64,000 bases of DNA. Origin: Streptomyces zagrosensis (GTDB lineage: Bacteria > Actinomycetota > Actinomycetes > Streptomycetales > Streptomycetaceae). The notes beneath the pieces were generated by a model. The model saw nothing but the letters and a program-made list of their open reading frames with translations, was not told the DNA's origin and did not search any database. The position numbers were made by a program, and so were the translations under genes. The stretch spans positions 434,001 to 498,000 of the forward strand of contig NZ_JACHJL010000002.1 in assembly GCF_014203645.1 (NCBI RefSeq), read 5' to 3'. Positions 43,538 through 51,848 of this stretch are shown here, piece by piece (within the stretch, counting starts at the first letter, position 1; each line of letters opens with the position of its first letter).

Positions 43538-43606
43538 GCAGGCAAGAGCGCGCCGTGTGTTTCGGCTTTTCGGGTGCGCTTCGGCTCGGGCTTTTCCCGG
43601 TGCTCT

Positions 43607-43620
43607 GTTTCACGTGAAAC
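43607..43620. other. parS site
   Basis: Perfect GTTTCACGTGAAAC, intergenic, second of the triplet. Confidence 0.97.
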
Positions 43621-43693
43621 GCGACTGCGGACGGGGGTGACGGGTGTGACCACGCCGCGAGCTCGTGAGGGCGTCCACTGTGCAGGCTTCGCT

Positions 43694-43707
43694 GTTTCAC
43701 GTGAAAC
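43694..43707. other. parS site
   Basis: Perfect GTTTCACGTGAAAC, intergenic, third of the triplet, 26 bp from the MATE stop codon. Confidence 0.97.
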
Positions 43708-43732
43708 GGCGGGCGGCGCCGGCCATGCGGAG

Positions 43733-45070
43733 TTAGCGGGTCGCGCCCGTGACCAGCCAGCGGCCCGAGCGGGTGCGTATCCACAGGGTCGCCATGCGCG
43801 TCGCCATCATGAGTCCCATCGTCCACCACAGAGCGGTGAGCCCGCCGCCCATGGTGGGCACCAGGAGGGCGACCGGGGCGAAGACGGCCAGAGTGGCGAT
43901 CATTGCGCCAGCGAGATACGGGCCATCGCCTGCGCCCATCAGTACGCCGTCGAGGACATACACCACCCCAGCGATGGGCTGGACCACGGCGATCACCAAG
44001 AGGGCGGGCAGCAGGGCATCTCGTACCACCTGGTCGGAGGTGAAGAGCGGAATGAACAGGGGCCGGGCGAGCACAACGAGCAGGCCGAGTACCACGCCGG
44101 CGGCTATCCCCCACTCCACCATGCGACGGCACGCGGCGCGGGCGCCTTCCGTGTCGCCCGCCCCGAGATAGCGTCCGATGATGGCTTGGCCCGCTATGGC
44201 GATGGCATCCAAGGCGAAGGCCAGCAGGCTCCACAGGGTGAGGATGATCTGATGGGCGGCGACCTCGGTGTCCCCAAGATGGGCCGCGACACCGGTGGCG
44301 ATGAGGGTGACGGCGCGAAGCGAGAGCGTACGCACCAGGAGTGGGACTCCCGCCTGGGCGCAGGAGCGTATGCCGGCGGCGTCGGGACGCAGCGAGGCGC
44401 CGAGCCGCCGGGCGCCGCGGACCACCACGAAGAGATAGGCGGCGGCCATGGCGCACTGGGCGATGACCGTGCCCCAAGCCGAACCGGCGATGCCGAGGTC
44501 GGCGCCGTAAACGAGCACGACATTGAGCACGGCGTTGGCGGCGAAGCCGCCGATGGCGACGTACAGCGGTGTACGGGTGTCCTGGAGGCCGCGCAGCACG
44601 CCGGTGGCGGCAAGGACAATGAGCATGGGCGGGATGCCGAGGGTGCTGATGCGTAGATAGGTGATCGCATGGGGCGCGGCGGTGCTGGAGGCGCCGAACA
44701 GATCGACGAGTGCGGGCGCGGTGGGCAGTGTGACGGCGATGACGGCGATGCCGATGAAGAGGGCGAGCCAGATACCGTCCATGCCCTGTCGGATGGCGCC
44801 TGGCAGGTCGCCCGCGCCCACCCGGCGGGCGACGGCCGCGGTGGTGGCGTACGCGAGGAAGACGAAGACGTTGACACCGGTGAGCAGCAGGGCCGCCGCG
44901 ATGCCGAGTCCGGCGAGTTGAGGGGTGCCGAGGTGGCCGACGATGGCGCTGTCAACCATCACAAACAGAGGCTCCGCGATGAGGGCGCCGAAGGCGGGGA
45001 CGGCGAGCGCGATGATCTCTCGGTCGTGGCGACTGCGCGTACGACGGTCCTTCGCGGGGGCCTGGATCAT
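43733..45070 (-). CDS. MATE-family efflux transporter
   Basis: A 445-residue multidrug/toxin exporter (DinF-like branch) with about 12 hydrophobic helices. The N-terminal EIIALAVPAFGALIAEPLFVMVDSAIVGHLGTPQLAGLGIA is the MATE signature, repeated less strongly in the second half (QIILTLWSLLAFALDAIAIAGQAIIGRYLGAGD). The substrate is unknown. ATG 45070. Its 5' end faces the dnaB upstream region, so both promoters share the 45071-45524 interval. Confidence 0.93.
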   Translation of the reverse strand: MIQAPAKDRRTRSRHDREIIALAVPAFGALIAEPLFVMVDSAIVGHLGTPQLAGLGIAAALLLTGVNVFVFLAYATTAAVARRVGAGDLPGAIRQGMDGIWLALFIGIAVIAVTLPTAPALVDLFGASSTAAPHAITYLRISTLGIPPMLIVLAATGVLRGLQDTRTPLYVAIGGFAANAVLNVVLVYGADLGIAGSAWGTVIAQCAMAAAYLFVVVRGARRLGASLRPDAAGIRSCAQAGVPLLVRTLSLRAVTLIATGVAAHLGDTEVAAHQIILTLWSLLAFALDAIAIAGQAIIGRYLGAGDTEGARAACRRMVEWGIAAGVVLGLLVVLARPLFIPLFTSDQVVRDALLPALLVIAVVQPIAGVVYVLDGVLMGAGDGPYLAGAMIATLAVFAPVALLVPTMGGGLTALWWTMGLMMATRMATLWIRTRSGRWLVTGATR

Positions 45071-45524
45071 GTGGTCAATCTAATCGTCCACAGGTAAGAG
45101 ACGCAAGCGCCTTCCAGTCCTTACCTCTGGTCGCTCTGCGTGGTCTTCTCTGCGCCGTTTGTCGCGATCTTCGGCCGAGTGGGAAAGTTTTTCTTCTGCA
45201 CAGCCCTGAGATAGAGAAAGCCCAGGTCAGGGCCGTGACAGCGGGATACTCGTGGGCTTGTCCACAGCACCGTCCCCCGTGCCGTGCACAGCTTTTCGGG
45301 AGTTCTCCACAGGATGGCACCCGTCATCCACATGGCCTGTGGATAACCAGATTGGCGGACGGCCTATCTGGGCCTACCGTGGTCCGGCGCAGGCCACCAC
45401 TTCCGACGTTGAAAAGCTGTCGGAATCGACGCGCCGCAAGCGGGGTCGAGCGTCTTTGTCAGAGCCGTGCCGTAAGAAAGAAGGCACTGCGAGGTCCGCG
45501 TCGCGGACGGGAGGAGGTGGCGGG
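45071..45524. other. MATE/dnaB divergent region
   Basis: About 450 bp. The central part holds four DnaA boxes (45258-45346). The remainder shows no gene; the dnaB frame is open upstream of its start but is not coding-like. The ribosome site GAGGAGGTGG (45511-45520) lies before the dnaB GTG. Confidence 0.6.
45258..45346. promoter_or_regulatory. DnaA-box cluster upstream of dnaB
   Basis: Four boxes lie in 89 bp: TTGTCCACA (45258-45266, perfect), TTCTCCACA (45303-45311), TCATCCACA (45324-45332) and TGTGGATAA (45338-45346, perfect inverted TTATCCACA). The density equals that of oriC although the locus is 38 kb away. DnaA-box clusters outside oriC are known in S. coelicolor; this may be such a regulatory or titration site (inference). 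Confidence 0.75.
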
Positions 45525-47024
45525 GTGAGCATGCCCGAGCCCATGGAAGACCCCTGGCCCGATCCCGGCCCCAGCGACCAGTTGCCCGCGACGCCGCGCC
45601 CCCGGCGGGGTGAGGGCCGCAGCAGTAACCGCGGCGAGGGGCGCGGTCGCGACGAGCAGCACGACCGGGGGCGCGAGGGCGGGTCCTGGGAGGGCTCCGG
45701 CTTTGAGCGCGTACCCCCGCAGGACCTAGACGCCGAGCAGTCCGTACTCGGCGGCATGTTGCTCTCCAAGGACGCCATCGCCGACGTGGTGGAGGTCCTG
45801 AAGGGGCAGGACTTCTACCGTCCCGCGCACGAGACGATCTACCAGGCCATCCTCGACCTGTACGCCAAGGGCGAGCCGGCCGACCCCATCACCGTCGCGG
45901 CCGAGTTGACCAAGCGCGGTGAGATCACCAGGGTCGGCGGCGCCTCGTACCTGCACACCCTCGTCCAGTCCGTCCCCACCGCGGCCAACGCGGAGTATTA
46001 CGCGGAGATTGTCCACGAGCGGGCGGTGTTGCGTCGGCTGGTGGAGGCGGGCACCCGCATTACGCAGATGGGGTACGCGGCGGACGGTGACGTCGATGAC
46101 ATCGTCAATAACGCGCAGGCCGAGATTTATGCCGTCACCGAGCAGCGCACCAGCGAGGACTACCTCCCGCTCGGCGACATCATGGAAGGCGCTCTCGACG
46201 AGATTGAGGCGATCGGTTCCCGCAGCGGCCAGATGTCCGGTGTGCCCACGGGCTTCACGGATCTGGACTCGTTGACCAACGGCCTGCACCCGGGACAGAT
46301 GATCGTCATCGCGGCGCGTCCCGCGATGGGTAAGAGCACGCTCGCCCTGGACTTCGCCCGCGCCTGTTCGATCAAAAGCAATCTGCCAAGCGTCATCTTC
46401 TCGCTCGAAATGGGCCGCAACGAGATCGCGATGCGTCTGCTGTCGGCCGAGGCGCGGGTGGCGCTGCACCATATGCGGTCCGGCAGCATGACGGACGACG
46501 ACTGGACCCGACTGGCCCGCCGCATGCCCGAGGTGACCGCAGCTCCGCTCTACATCGATGACTCCCCGAACCTGTCGATGATGGAGATTCGCGCCAAGTG
46601 CCGCCGCCTCAAGCAGCGTAATGACCTCAAACTCGTGGTTATCGACTACCTCCAGCTGATGCAGTCCGGCGGTTCTAGGCGTGCCGAAAGCCGACAGCAG
46701 GAGGTCTCGGACATGTCCCGAAACCTCAAGCTCCTCGCCAAGGAGTTGGAGGTCCCGGTGATCGCGCTCTCCCAGCTGAACCGTGGACCCGAGCAACGCA
46801 CGGACAAGAAGCCGATGGTCTCCGACCTGCGTGAGTCGGGGTCGATCGAACAGGATGCCGACATGGTCATCCTGTTGCACCGCGAGGACGCGTACGAGAA
46901 GGAGTCACCCCGTGCGGGCGAGGCTGACCTCATTGTCGCCAAGCACCGTAACGGCCCCACGGCGACGATCACGGTCGCCTTCCAGGGGCACTACTCACGG
47001 TTTGTGGATATGGCGCAGACGTAA
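45525..47024 (+). CDS. dnaB: Replicative DNA helicase DnaB
   Basis: Hexameric 5'-3' helicase, 499 residues, no intein. A disordered Gly/Arg/Asp-rich N-terminus (1-60) precedes the N-terminal domain (about 62-165: VPPQDLDAEQSVLGGMLLSKDAI). The RecA-like ATPase follows, with Walker A ARPAMGKST (264-272), Walker B LKLVVIDYLQLMQ and the arginine-finger region KHRNGPTATI. GTG 45525 has GGAGGTG six bases upstream; an internal ATG at 45531 is possible. It works with DciA, SSB and DnaN from this window at the fork. Confidence 0.97.
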   Translation: MSMPEPMEDPWPDPGPSDQLPATPRPRRGEGRSSNRGEGRGRDEQHDRGREGGSWEGSGFERVPPQDLDAEQSVLGGMLLSKDAIADVVEVLKGQDFYRPAHETIYQAILDLYAKGEPADPITVAAELTKRGEITRVGGASYLHTLVQSVPTAANAEYYAEIVHERAVLRRLVEAGTRITQMGYAADGDVDDIVNNAQAEIYAVTEQRTSEDYLPLGDIMEGALDEIEAIGSRSGQMSGVPTGFTDLDSLTNGLHPGQMIVIAARPAMGKSTLALDFARACSIKSNLPSVIFSLEMGRNEIAMRLLSAEARVALHHMRSGSMTDDDWTRLARRMPEVTAAPLYIDDSPNLSMMEIRAKCRRLKQRNDLKLVVIDYLQLMQSGGSRRAESRQQEVSDMSRNLKLLAKELEVPVIALSQLNRGPEQRTDKKPMVSDLRESGSIEQDADMVILLHREDAYEKESPRAGEADLIVAKHRNGPTATITVAFQGHYSRFVDMAQT

Positions 47025-47241
47025 GGGCACGAGCTGTGCGATCTCAAGTTCGGCTGCACCATCTCACCGCATGCTTCATATCGACTGCACTCTCCGTGTT
47101 CCTCGACGAACTCGCCCACCGCGCACGGCACACCGAACTGGCCGGCGAGCCCCGCCGCAACGATCCCCACCTGTCTGGGGCTACGCCTGCCTACCCGTCT
47201 CACTCTCCGCGTGCGGATCATGGGTGAGCTATCCTCCGCGC

Positions 47242-47874
47242 ATGCGTGGACAGTTCACCGGCTGGCCGGAGCAAGCCATGGATGTGCTGTGGCAGCTCCA
47301 GGGCGAACCGACCCACGCGACCCGCGAGCGCTACCGCGCGGACCGCGAACGCCTGGTCCGGCAGCCGATGATCGCCCTGCTCAACGAGGTCGCGGACACC
47401 GACCCCCGGTACGAGGACTTCTCCGTCTGGCACTACCGCACCAACTCCTGGTGGTGGCAGCACCAGTGCGCGGTGATCCGGCTCGGCCGCAAGATCGAGA
47501 TTGGTCTCCGGTTCTCTCTGGACGGCCTGCGCATCCAGGGCGCCTGGTGGTACCCCGATCCCGGTCAGGTGGACACGTTCCGCAAAGCCGTGGCCTCCGA
47601 GGGAACCGGCCGCGAGCTGGCCGTCATCATCGAGGATGTGCGGAAGAAGGGCTACGACGTCTCCGGGGACGTGATGAAACGCCCACCGCGCGGCTATCTG
47701 ACAGACCACTCCCGTACGAACCTGCTGCGCCACCGTTCGCTGATCGCCGCTCGTCCCCTCGGTCGCGAGGAGTGGCTACACACCCCCGAGGTGGTTGACC
47801 GGGTCCTGTCGGCCGCCGCTGACCTGGACGCCCTGTTGCTGTGGCTGGTCCGTCACGTGAAGCGCGCCGCCTGA
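47242..47874 (+). CDS. DUF2461 family protein
   Basis: A 210-residue protein of the DUF2461 (TIGR02453-like) family. It has FTGWPEQAMDVLWQLQGE at the start, FSVWHYRTNSWWWQHQCAV, and GRELAVIIEDVRKKGYDVSGDVMKRPPRGY, where the conserved Lys-Arg-x-Pro-Arg-Gly-Y motif is clear. Function unknown. ATG 47242; the open frame extends upstream into dnaB as a shadow. It ends VRHVKRAA, near a weak parS-like stretch with four mismatches. Confidence 0.75.
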   Translation: MRGQFTGWPEQAMDVLWQLQGEPTHATRERYRADRERLVRQPMIALLNEVADTDPRYEDFSVWHYRTNSWWWQHQCAVIRLGRKIEIGLRFSLDGLRIQGAWWYPDPGQVDTFRKAVASEGTGRELAVIIEDVRKKGYDVSGDVMKRPPRGYLTDHSRTNLLRHRSLIAARPLGREEWLHTPEVVDRVLSAAADLDALLLWLVRHVKRAA

Positions 47875-47933
47875 CATCACGAGGGCTCTGCGCGGCGCGG
47901 AAGGAGCCAAACCCGTGCCGTCGGCCCCCGCGC

Positions 47934-48171
47934 TCAGAAGGTGACGTACACCCGCAGCGCCGACCGGTGGTCCATCGCCCGATGGCCGTCCGGCACCTCG
48001 GCCAGGAGGACGGCATGGTCGAAGACGGGTCCAGGCGGGCCGTGAGACATCGCAGGCGCGGCGATGTAGCCGTCCCCAGGGTCAGGTTCAAGCATGTCCA
48101 GCAGGTCGCCGTGGTGGTGACTTGGGTGAGCCGGGTGCCGGTGCTTCTTGTCGCGCTCGGCAGGTTTCTAG
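47934..48171 (-). pseudogene. Possible gene remnant downstream of the MocR regulator
   Basis: After the MocR stop, a leftward frame is open from about 48171 to TGA 47934-47936. It encodes a protein-like stretch with HHHGDLLDMLEPDPGDGY, SHGPPGPVFDHAVLLAEV and MDHRSALRVYVTF. The local coding bias looks real, but there is no good start (an ATG at 48095 gives 53 residues) and no family is recognised. It may be the 3' remnant of a deleted gene. Confidence 0.3.
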
Positions 48172-49610
48172 GCGGTCCGCAGTAGGCGGTGCAGACCCGG
48201 CTCGATGTCCGGGGCGCTGATGGAGCCGTAGCCGAAGACGAAGCCCGGGCGCGCGGAGCGGTTCGCGGAGACCTCCGCCAGGGTGTAGATCGCGACGCCG
48301 GCAGCCCGAGCCCGGCCGGCCCGGTCCGCAAGGGCCTTGGGGTCGGCGAGGTTGCCTCGGGTGAATGCGGTCACGTGTAGGCCCGCGGTGGACGGCAGTA
48401 GTTCGGTCAGGTCTGTGAAGTGGCTGGTGAGCGCGTGGGTGATGGCGTGGTGCCGGGTCGCGTATGTATGCCGCATCCGGCGGATGTGCCGGGCGAGCAG
48501 CCCATCGTCAACGAAGCGGGCGAGCGCCGCCTGCGTGGGGACGGCTGTATGCCAGTCGGCGGTGTACTTGGCGGTGCGTAGCGCTGTGCGCAGCGAGGCG
48601 GGCGCCACCAGGAAGCCGACGCGCAGGGAGGGCAGCATCACCTTGGAGAACGAGCCCACGTAGATGACGTGTCCGTCCCGGTCCAGGCTCTGTAGCGGCT
48701 CGACCGGCCGCCCGCCGAACCGGAATTCGCTGTCGTAGTCGTCCTCGATCACCGCCGCGCCGTGCCGCCGTGCCCACCGCAGGAGCGCCGTTCTGCGGCG
48801 CAGGGACATCGGCATGCCGAGCGGGAACTGATGGGCGGGGGTGACGTACACGGCGCGGGTGTCCGGCGGGATGGCGTCCACCAGCAGGCCCTCGGCGTCC
48901 ACCGGTATCCCCGTGACCGTGGCGCCCTGCGCCAGGAACGGCAGCCGGGCCGGTGGGTAGCCGGGCTCTTCGACGGCCACCCGGTCGCCCGGTTCGAGCA
49001 GCACCCGCCCGATGAGGTCGAGGGCCTGCTGCGTGCCGGTGGTCACGAGCACATCGTCCGGGCTGGTGCGGACGGCGCGGGAGAGTCCGATGTGCCGGGC
49101 GAGTGCGGCCCGTAGTCCGGCATGGCCGGCCGGATCGCCGTATCCGGCCGCCCCGGCCGCCGAGAGGCGCAGCTCCCGGGAGACCAGGGGGCGCCAGGCG
49201 TCGTACGGGAAGAGGCGGGCGTCCGGCAGGCCGGCCCGGAAGTCGTGGGCCGCCTTGGTCGGTCCCGTGGTTTCCGGGCCGGCCCATGGGGACAGGCCCG
49301 CCCACAGGGCGCGCGGGCGCAGCCCCGAGCCGGTGGTGTCGGTGGTGGGCACGGCCGCACGCGAGGGCAGGCCCGTTATACGCACGTAGGTCCCGGAGCC
49401 GACCCTGCTGTCCGCGTAGCCCTCGGCGACGAGCCGTTCGTAGGCGACGCTGACGGTGTTGCGGGCCACCGCGAGGCGGCGGGCCAACTCCCGGGTCGGG
49501 GGGAGTGTTTCGCCGGGCCGCAGCAGCCCGTCATGGATTGCGGTGCGCAGCTGGCGGTAGATCTGGCCGGATAGGTCGCGCTGCCCGTCGAGCCTGACGT
49601 GCACGTCCAT
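48168..49610 (-). CDS. MocR/PdxR-type GntR regulator with aminotransferase domain
   Basis: A 480-residue regulator. The N-terminal GntR winged helix (about 1-75: LSGQIYRQLRTAIHDGLLRPGETLPPTRELARRLAVARNTVSVAYERL) is followed by a fold-I aminotransferase-like domain (about 125-475). The PLP-lysine region is YVGSFSKVMLPSLRVGF, with DDYDSEFRF before it. MocR proteins sense PLP or amino-acid ligands and usually control a neighbouring gene, here perhaps the divergent DinB-like gene or the remnant downstream. ATG 49610. Confidence 0.93.
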   Translation of the reverse strand: MDVHVRLDGQRDLSGQIYRQLRTAIHDGLLRPGETLPPTRELARRLAVARNTVSVAYERLVAEGYADSRVGSGTYVRITGLPSRAAVPTTDTTGSGLRPRALWAGLSPWAGPETTGPTKAAHDFRAGLPDARLFPYDAWRPLVSRELRLSAAGAAGYGDPAGHAGLRAALARHIGLSRAVRTSPDDVLVTTGTQQALDLIGRVLLEPGDRVAVEEPGYPPARLPFLAQGATVTGIPVDAEGLLVDAIPPDTRAVYVTPAHQFPLGMPMSLRRRTALLRWARRHGAAVIEDDYDSEFRFGGRPVEPLQSLDRDGHVIYVGSFSKVMLPSLRVGFLVAPASLRTALRTAKYTADWHTAVPTQAALARFVDDGLLARHIRRMRHTYATRHHAITHALTSHFTDLTELLPSTAGLHVTAFTRGNLADPKALADRAGRARAAGVAIYTLAEVSANRSARPGFVFGYGSISAPDIEPGLHRLLRTA

Positions 49611-49768
49611 CTCGGCTCACGGCCCTCGGCTCGGCTGTTATCGGCTGTTATCGGTTGTTATCGGCTTTTGGCTGCCTGCCCTGTGGGCTTTCGGCCGGCA
49701 ATTGGCTCAATGATGTGGCAGCTTATTGGCTCTGGAGTTGAGCCGATGTGTGATCTTACGCTTCGGCC

Positions 49769-50362
49769 ATGGACATACGACGACTGGACCACCAGGCGCT
49801 GTCACTGACCGGGGAGGTGGTCTCCCGGGTGAAGGCCGATCACTTGAGGCTGGCGACGCCTTGCGCTGACTGGACCCTGTATGGCCTGGTTCGCCATCTA
49901 GTCAGCCAGAACGAGGGGTTCGCCGCCTCGGCCCGCGGCGCTGGTGAGCCGTGGGCCGTATGGCGCGACGGGGACCTCGCAGACGATCCGGCCGGAGCGT
50001 ATGAGGCGTCGGCGGGCGAGGTCACCGCGGCGTTCGCGGAAGACGGCGTGCTGGAGCGGCAGTTCGCGCTGCCGGAGGTGAGCGAGGGCTTCGCTGTGCC
50101 CGGGCGGGTCGCGATCGGCTTCCACCTGGTCGATTACGTGGCCCACGCCTGGGACGTCGCGGTGACGATCGGCGCCCCTTGGGAGCCCGGCCCTGAACTC
50201 ACCACCGCCGCGCTGCGCGTCGCCGCCCTGGTTCCGGACGAGGGCCGCGGGGCCGGTGCCGCGTTCCGCCGGCGGATCGCCGTCCCTGACGACGCCCCGC
50301 CGGGTGACCGGCTGCTCGCCCTGCTCGGCCGCGACCCGTCCTGGACACCGAGGCCATGCTGA
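49769..50362 (+). CDS. TIGR03086/DinB-like metal-binding protein (mycothiol-dependent isomerase superfamily)
   Basis: A 197-residue protein of the actinobacterial MDMPI/DinB superfamily. The N-terminal TPCADWTLYGLVRHLVSQNEG carries the D-W-x-x-x-x-L-x-x-H-L signature. A second metal-ligand region AIGFHLVDYVAHAWDVAVTIG supplies His and Asp. These proteins may use mycothiol as cofactor (family inference); the substrate is unknown. ATG 49769. The stop overlaps the next gene start (ATGCTGA). Confidence 0.85.
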   Translation: MDIRRLDHQALSLTGEVVSRVKADHLRLATPCADWTLYGLVRHLVSQNEGFAASARGAGEPWAVWRDGDLADDPAGAYEASAGEVTAAFAEDGVLERQFALPEVSEGFAVPGRVAIGFHLVDYVAHAWDVAVTIGAPWEPGPELTTAALRVAALVPDEGRGAGAAFRRRIAVPDDAPPGDRLLALLGRDPSWTPRPC

Positions 50363-50883
50363 CGAGCCGCTGGTGCCAGGGCCCGGCCGCAGGGTCCCCC
50401 GGCGACCGCGCCGCGGTGAGTGGTGGCGACAGCGGCGCGGTGGGTGCCGATGGCCGCGCCGCGGCGAACGGCGACGGCAGCGGCGTGAGCGGTGGCCGTG
50501 GCGGCCCGCTGATCGTGAGCGTCACCGACTTCACCAGCGACGCATACCGGGACTTGCCCGGCATCGCGCGTCGTGGCTTCGCGCTGCGGCGCCGCTGGCC
50601 GGATCTCGACGGAGCAGTCGGCATGTGGCTGTGGGGCGAGCCGTTGGCCCGACGTAGCGGATCGGTCTCGGTGTGGACGGGGCGGCGGGCCCTGGCGGAG
50701 TTCGTACGCCTGCCGGAGCATGTCGCGATCATGAACGAGTACCGCGAGCGAGGCACGATCAGGTCGGTGACCTGGGAGTACGAGGGCTTCGACGAGGCGC
50801 GGATGCGGCGGGACGCGGAGGCATGGCTGATGTCGGACGATCGCTGCCGTGACGTACGGGGGGCGCCACGGCAGCGGGGCTGA
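50356..50883 (+). CDS. DUF3291-like or monooxygenase-like small protein
   Basis: A 175-residue protein. The first ~50 residues are Gly/Ala/Asp-rich low complexity, so the true start may be downstream (for example a GTG near 50416). The rest resembles alpha/beta-barrel monooxygenase or DUF3291-type proteins: LIVSVTDFTSDAYRDLPGIARRGFALRRRW, VGMWLWGEPLARRSGSVSVWTGRRALAEFVRLPEHVAIM. It is translationally coupled to the DinB-like gene. Function unknown. Confidence 0.65.
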   Translation: MLTSRWCQGPAAGSPGDRAAVSGGDSGAVGADGRAAANGDGSGVSGGRGGPLIVSVTDFTSDAYRDLPGIARRGFALRRRWPDLDGAVGMWLWGEPLARRSGSVSVWTGRRALAEFVRLPEHVAIMNEYRERGTIRSVTWEYEGFDEARMRRDAEAWLMSDDRCRDVRGAPRQRG

Positions 50884-50893
50884 CCAGGGCTGC

Positions 50894-51079
50894 TCAGCTC
50901 AAGACGTCGCTCTGTTCCGGCCAGTCCTTGCTCAGGCCCTTGCCTACGGACGTCCGGACGCTGTGCCCATCCGGATAGCTGTCTAACGCACCGCCGGACC
51001 AGCGGTCCAGCGGTGCGGACGACCGTCCGCTTCTCCGTCTCGACACCACGAAACAGCACACTGAAATCAGCTGCCTCAT
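50894..51079 (-). CDS. Possible small ORF coupled to the deformylase gene (61 residues)
   Basis: ATG at 51079 overlaps the deformylase TGA as ATGA, giving a 61-residue product beginning MRQLISVCCFVVSRRRSG and ending DWPEQSDVLS. No family is recognised. Its overlap suggests coupling, but composition gives little support. Confidence 0.3.
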   Translation of the reverse strand: MRQLISVCCFVVSRRRSGRSSAPLDRWSGGALDSYPDGHSVRTSVGKGLSKDWPEQSDVLS

Positions 51080-51738
51080 CGACTCAACTTGTCTGCTCTG
51101 ATCGCGCGTTGCGCTAGGACATCCGCACGTCGGTCCGCCATCTGCCGCAGGGCGTCTTTGCGGTCCCGCCGGGAGAGCCGGTCGAGATACGTGTGGCCGA
51201 GGAGGTGGTCAACCTCGTGCTGTAGACACCGTGCGAAGTAACCCGTTCCCTCGATGGCGAGGGGGTTGCCGTCCTTGTCGAACCCGCGAGCGACGGCACG
51301 ATCGGTACGGGGTACCGGCATGGCGGCACCAGGCACGGACAGGCAGCCCTCGGATTCCTCAACTAGCCGCCGGCTACCTGGTTCTGGCAGCTCCAACACC
51401 GGGTTGATCAGGTGGCCGACATGCCGAATCCCATGGTCATCCGGGCAGTCATAGACGAATATTCGCAGGTCCACGCCTACTTGGTTGGCAGCAAGGCCCG
51501 CACCGGCGGCCACGTACATCGTCAAGAACATGTCATCGATCAACGACGCCAACTCGGCCGAACCGAACGTGGTCACCTCCCGACACGGACGGCTCAAAAC
51601 CTCCTCACCCACCACCGTGACCCGACGTACCGAGCCCCGCTTCACCTCCGGTGGCAACTCCGGATACGAGTCAACGGGCCGGCCTTGTACGCGAACCGGC
51701 CGATCGGTGGACCGGGACCGCTCATGACGAACAGGCAT
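51076..51738 (-). CDS. def: Peptide deformylase
   Basis: Metalloenzyme removing the N-formyl group from nascent proteins. The 220-residue product has all three motifs: motif 1 GAGLAANQVG, motif 2 EGCLSVPG and motif 3 QHEVDHLLG (HExxH). A ~40-residue N-terminal extension precedes the core. ATG 51738 has GGGAG upstream; an open frame to 51783 is rejected. It is divergent from an ArsR-type regulator, with palindromic operator-like sites in between, suggesting a regulated accessory deformylase rather than the housekeeping copy. Confidence 0.93.
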   Translation of the reverse strand: MPVRHERSRSTDRPVRVQGRPVDSYPELPPEVKRGSVRRVTVVGEEVLSRPCREVTTFGSAELASLIDDMFLTMYVAAGAGLAANQVGVDLRIFVYDCPDDHGIRHVGHLINPVLELPEPGSRRLVEESEGCLSVPGAAMPVPRTDRAVARGFDKDGNPLAIEGTGYFARCLQHEVDHLLGHTYLDRLSRRDRKDALRQMADRRADVLAQRAIRADKLSR

Positions 51739-51819
51739 AGCTGGTCTCCCTTTTGCGCACGCCGCGGATGTCGCGGACAGCACCGCGCCGTGATGCCCTC
51801 AACAAGGAACTTGCCAAGC

Positions 51820-51848
51820 ACTTTGCAAAGTAGCAGAGTTTGCAAAGT
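51820..51848. promoter_or_regulatory. Candidate operator: two TTTGCAAA palindromes at the ArsR-type gene start
   Basis: The perfect palindrome ACTTTGCAAAGT (51820-51831) is followed by AGTTTGCAAAGT (51837-51848), one base different, 17 bp away. A weaker half (ACTTGCCAAG) precedes them near 51810. They overlap the start codon of the regulator, fitting autorepression. Confidence 0.65.

Larger units (their letters stand above)
43366..43732. other. Intergenic region with three parS sites
   Basis: A 367-bp region between rplI and the convergent MATE gene. It contains the rplI terminator and three perfect parS sites spaced 83 and 87 bp apart. No gene is seen. Confidence 0.7.

Noticed and set aside
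47003..47011. TGTGGATAT at the dnaB 3' end as a DnaA box
   Set aside because: Single box inside coding sequence with a mismatch in the outer positions; not clustered.
47845..47870. CGTCACGTGAAGC as a further parS
   Set aside because: Four mismatches to the 14-bp palindrome; only the central CACGTGA core matches.
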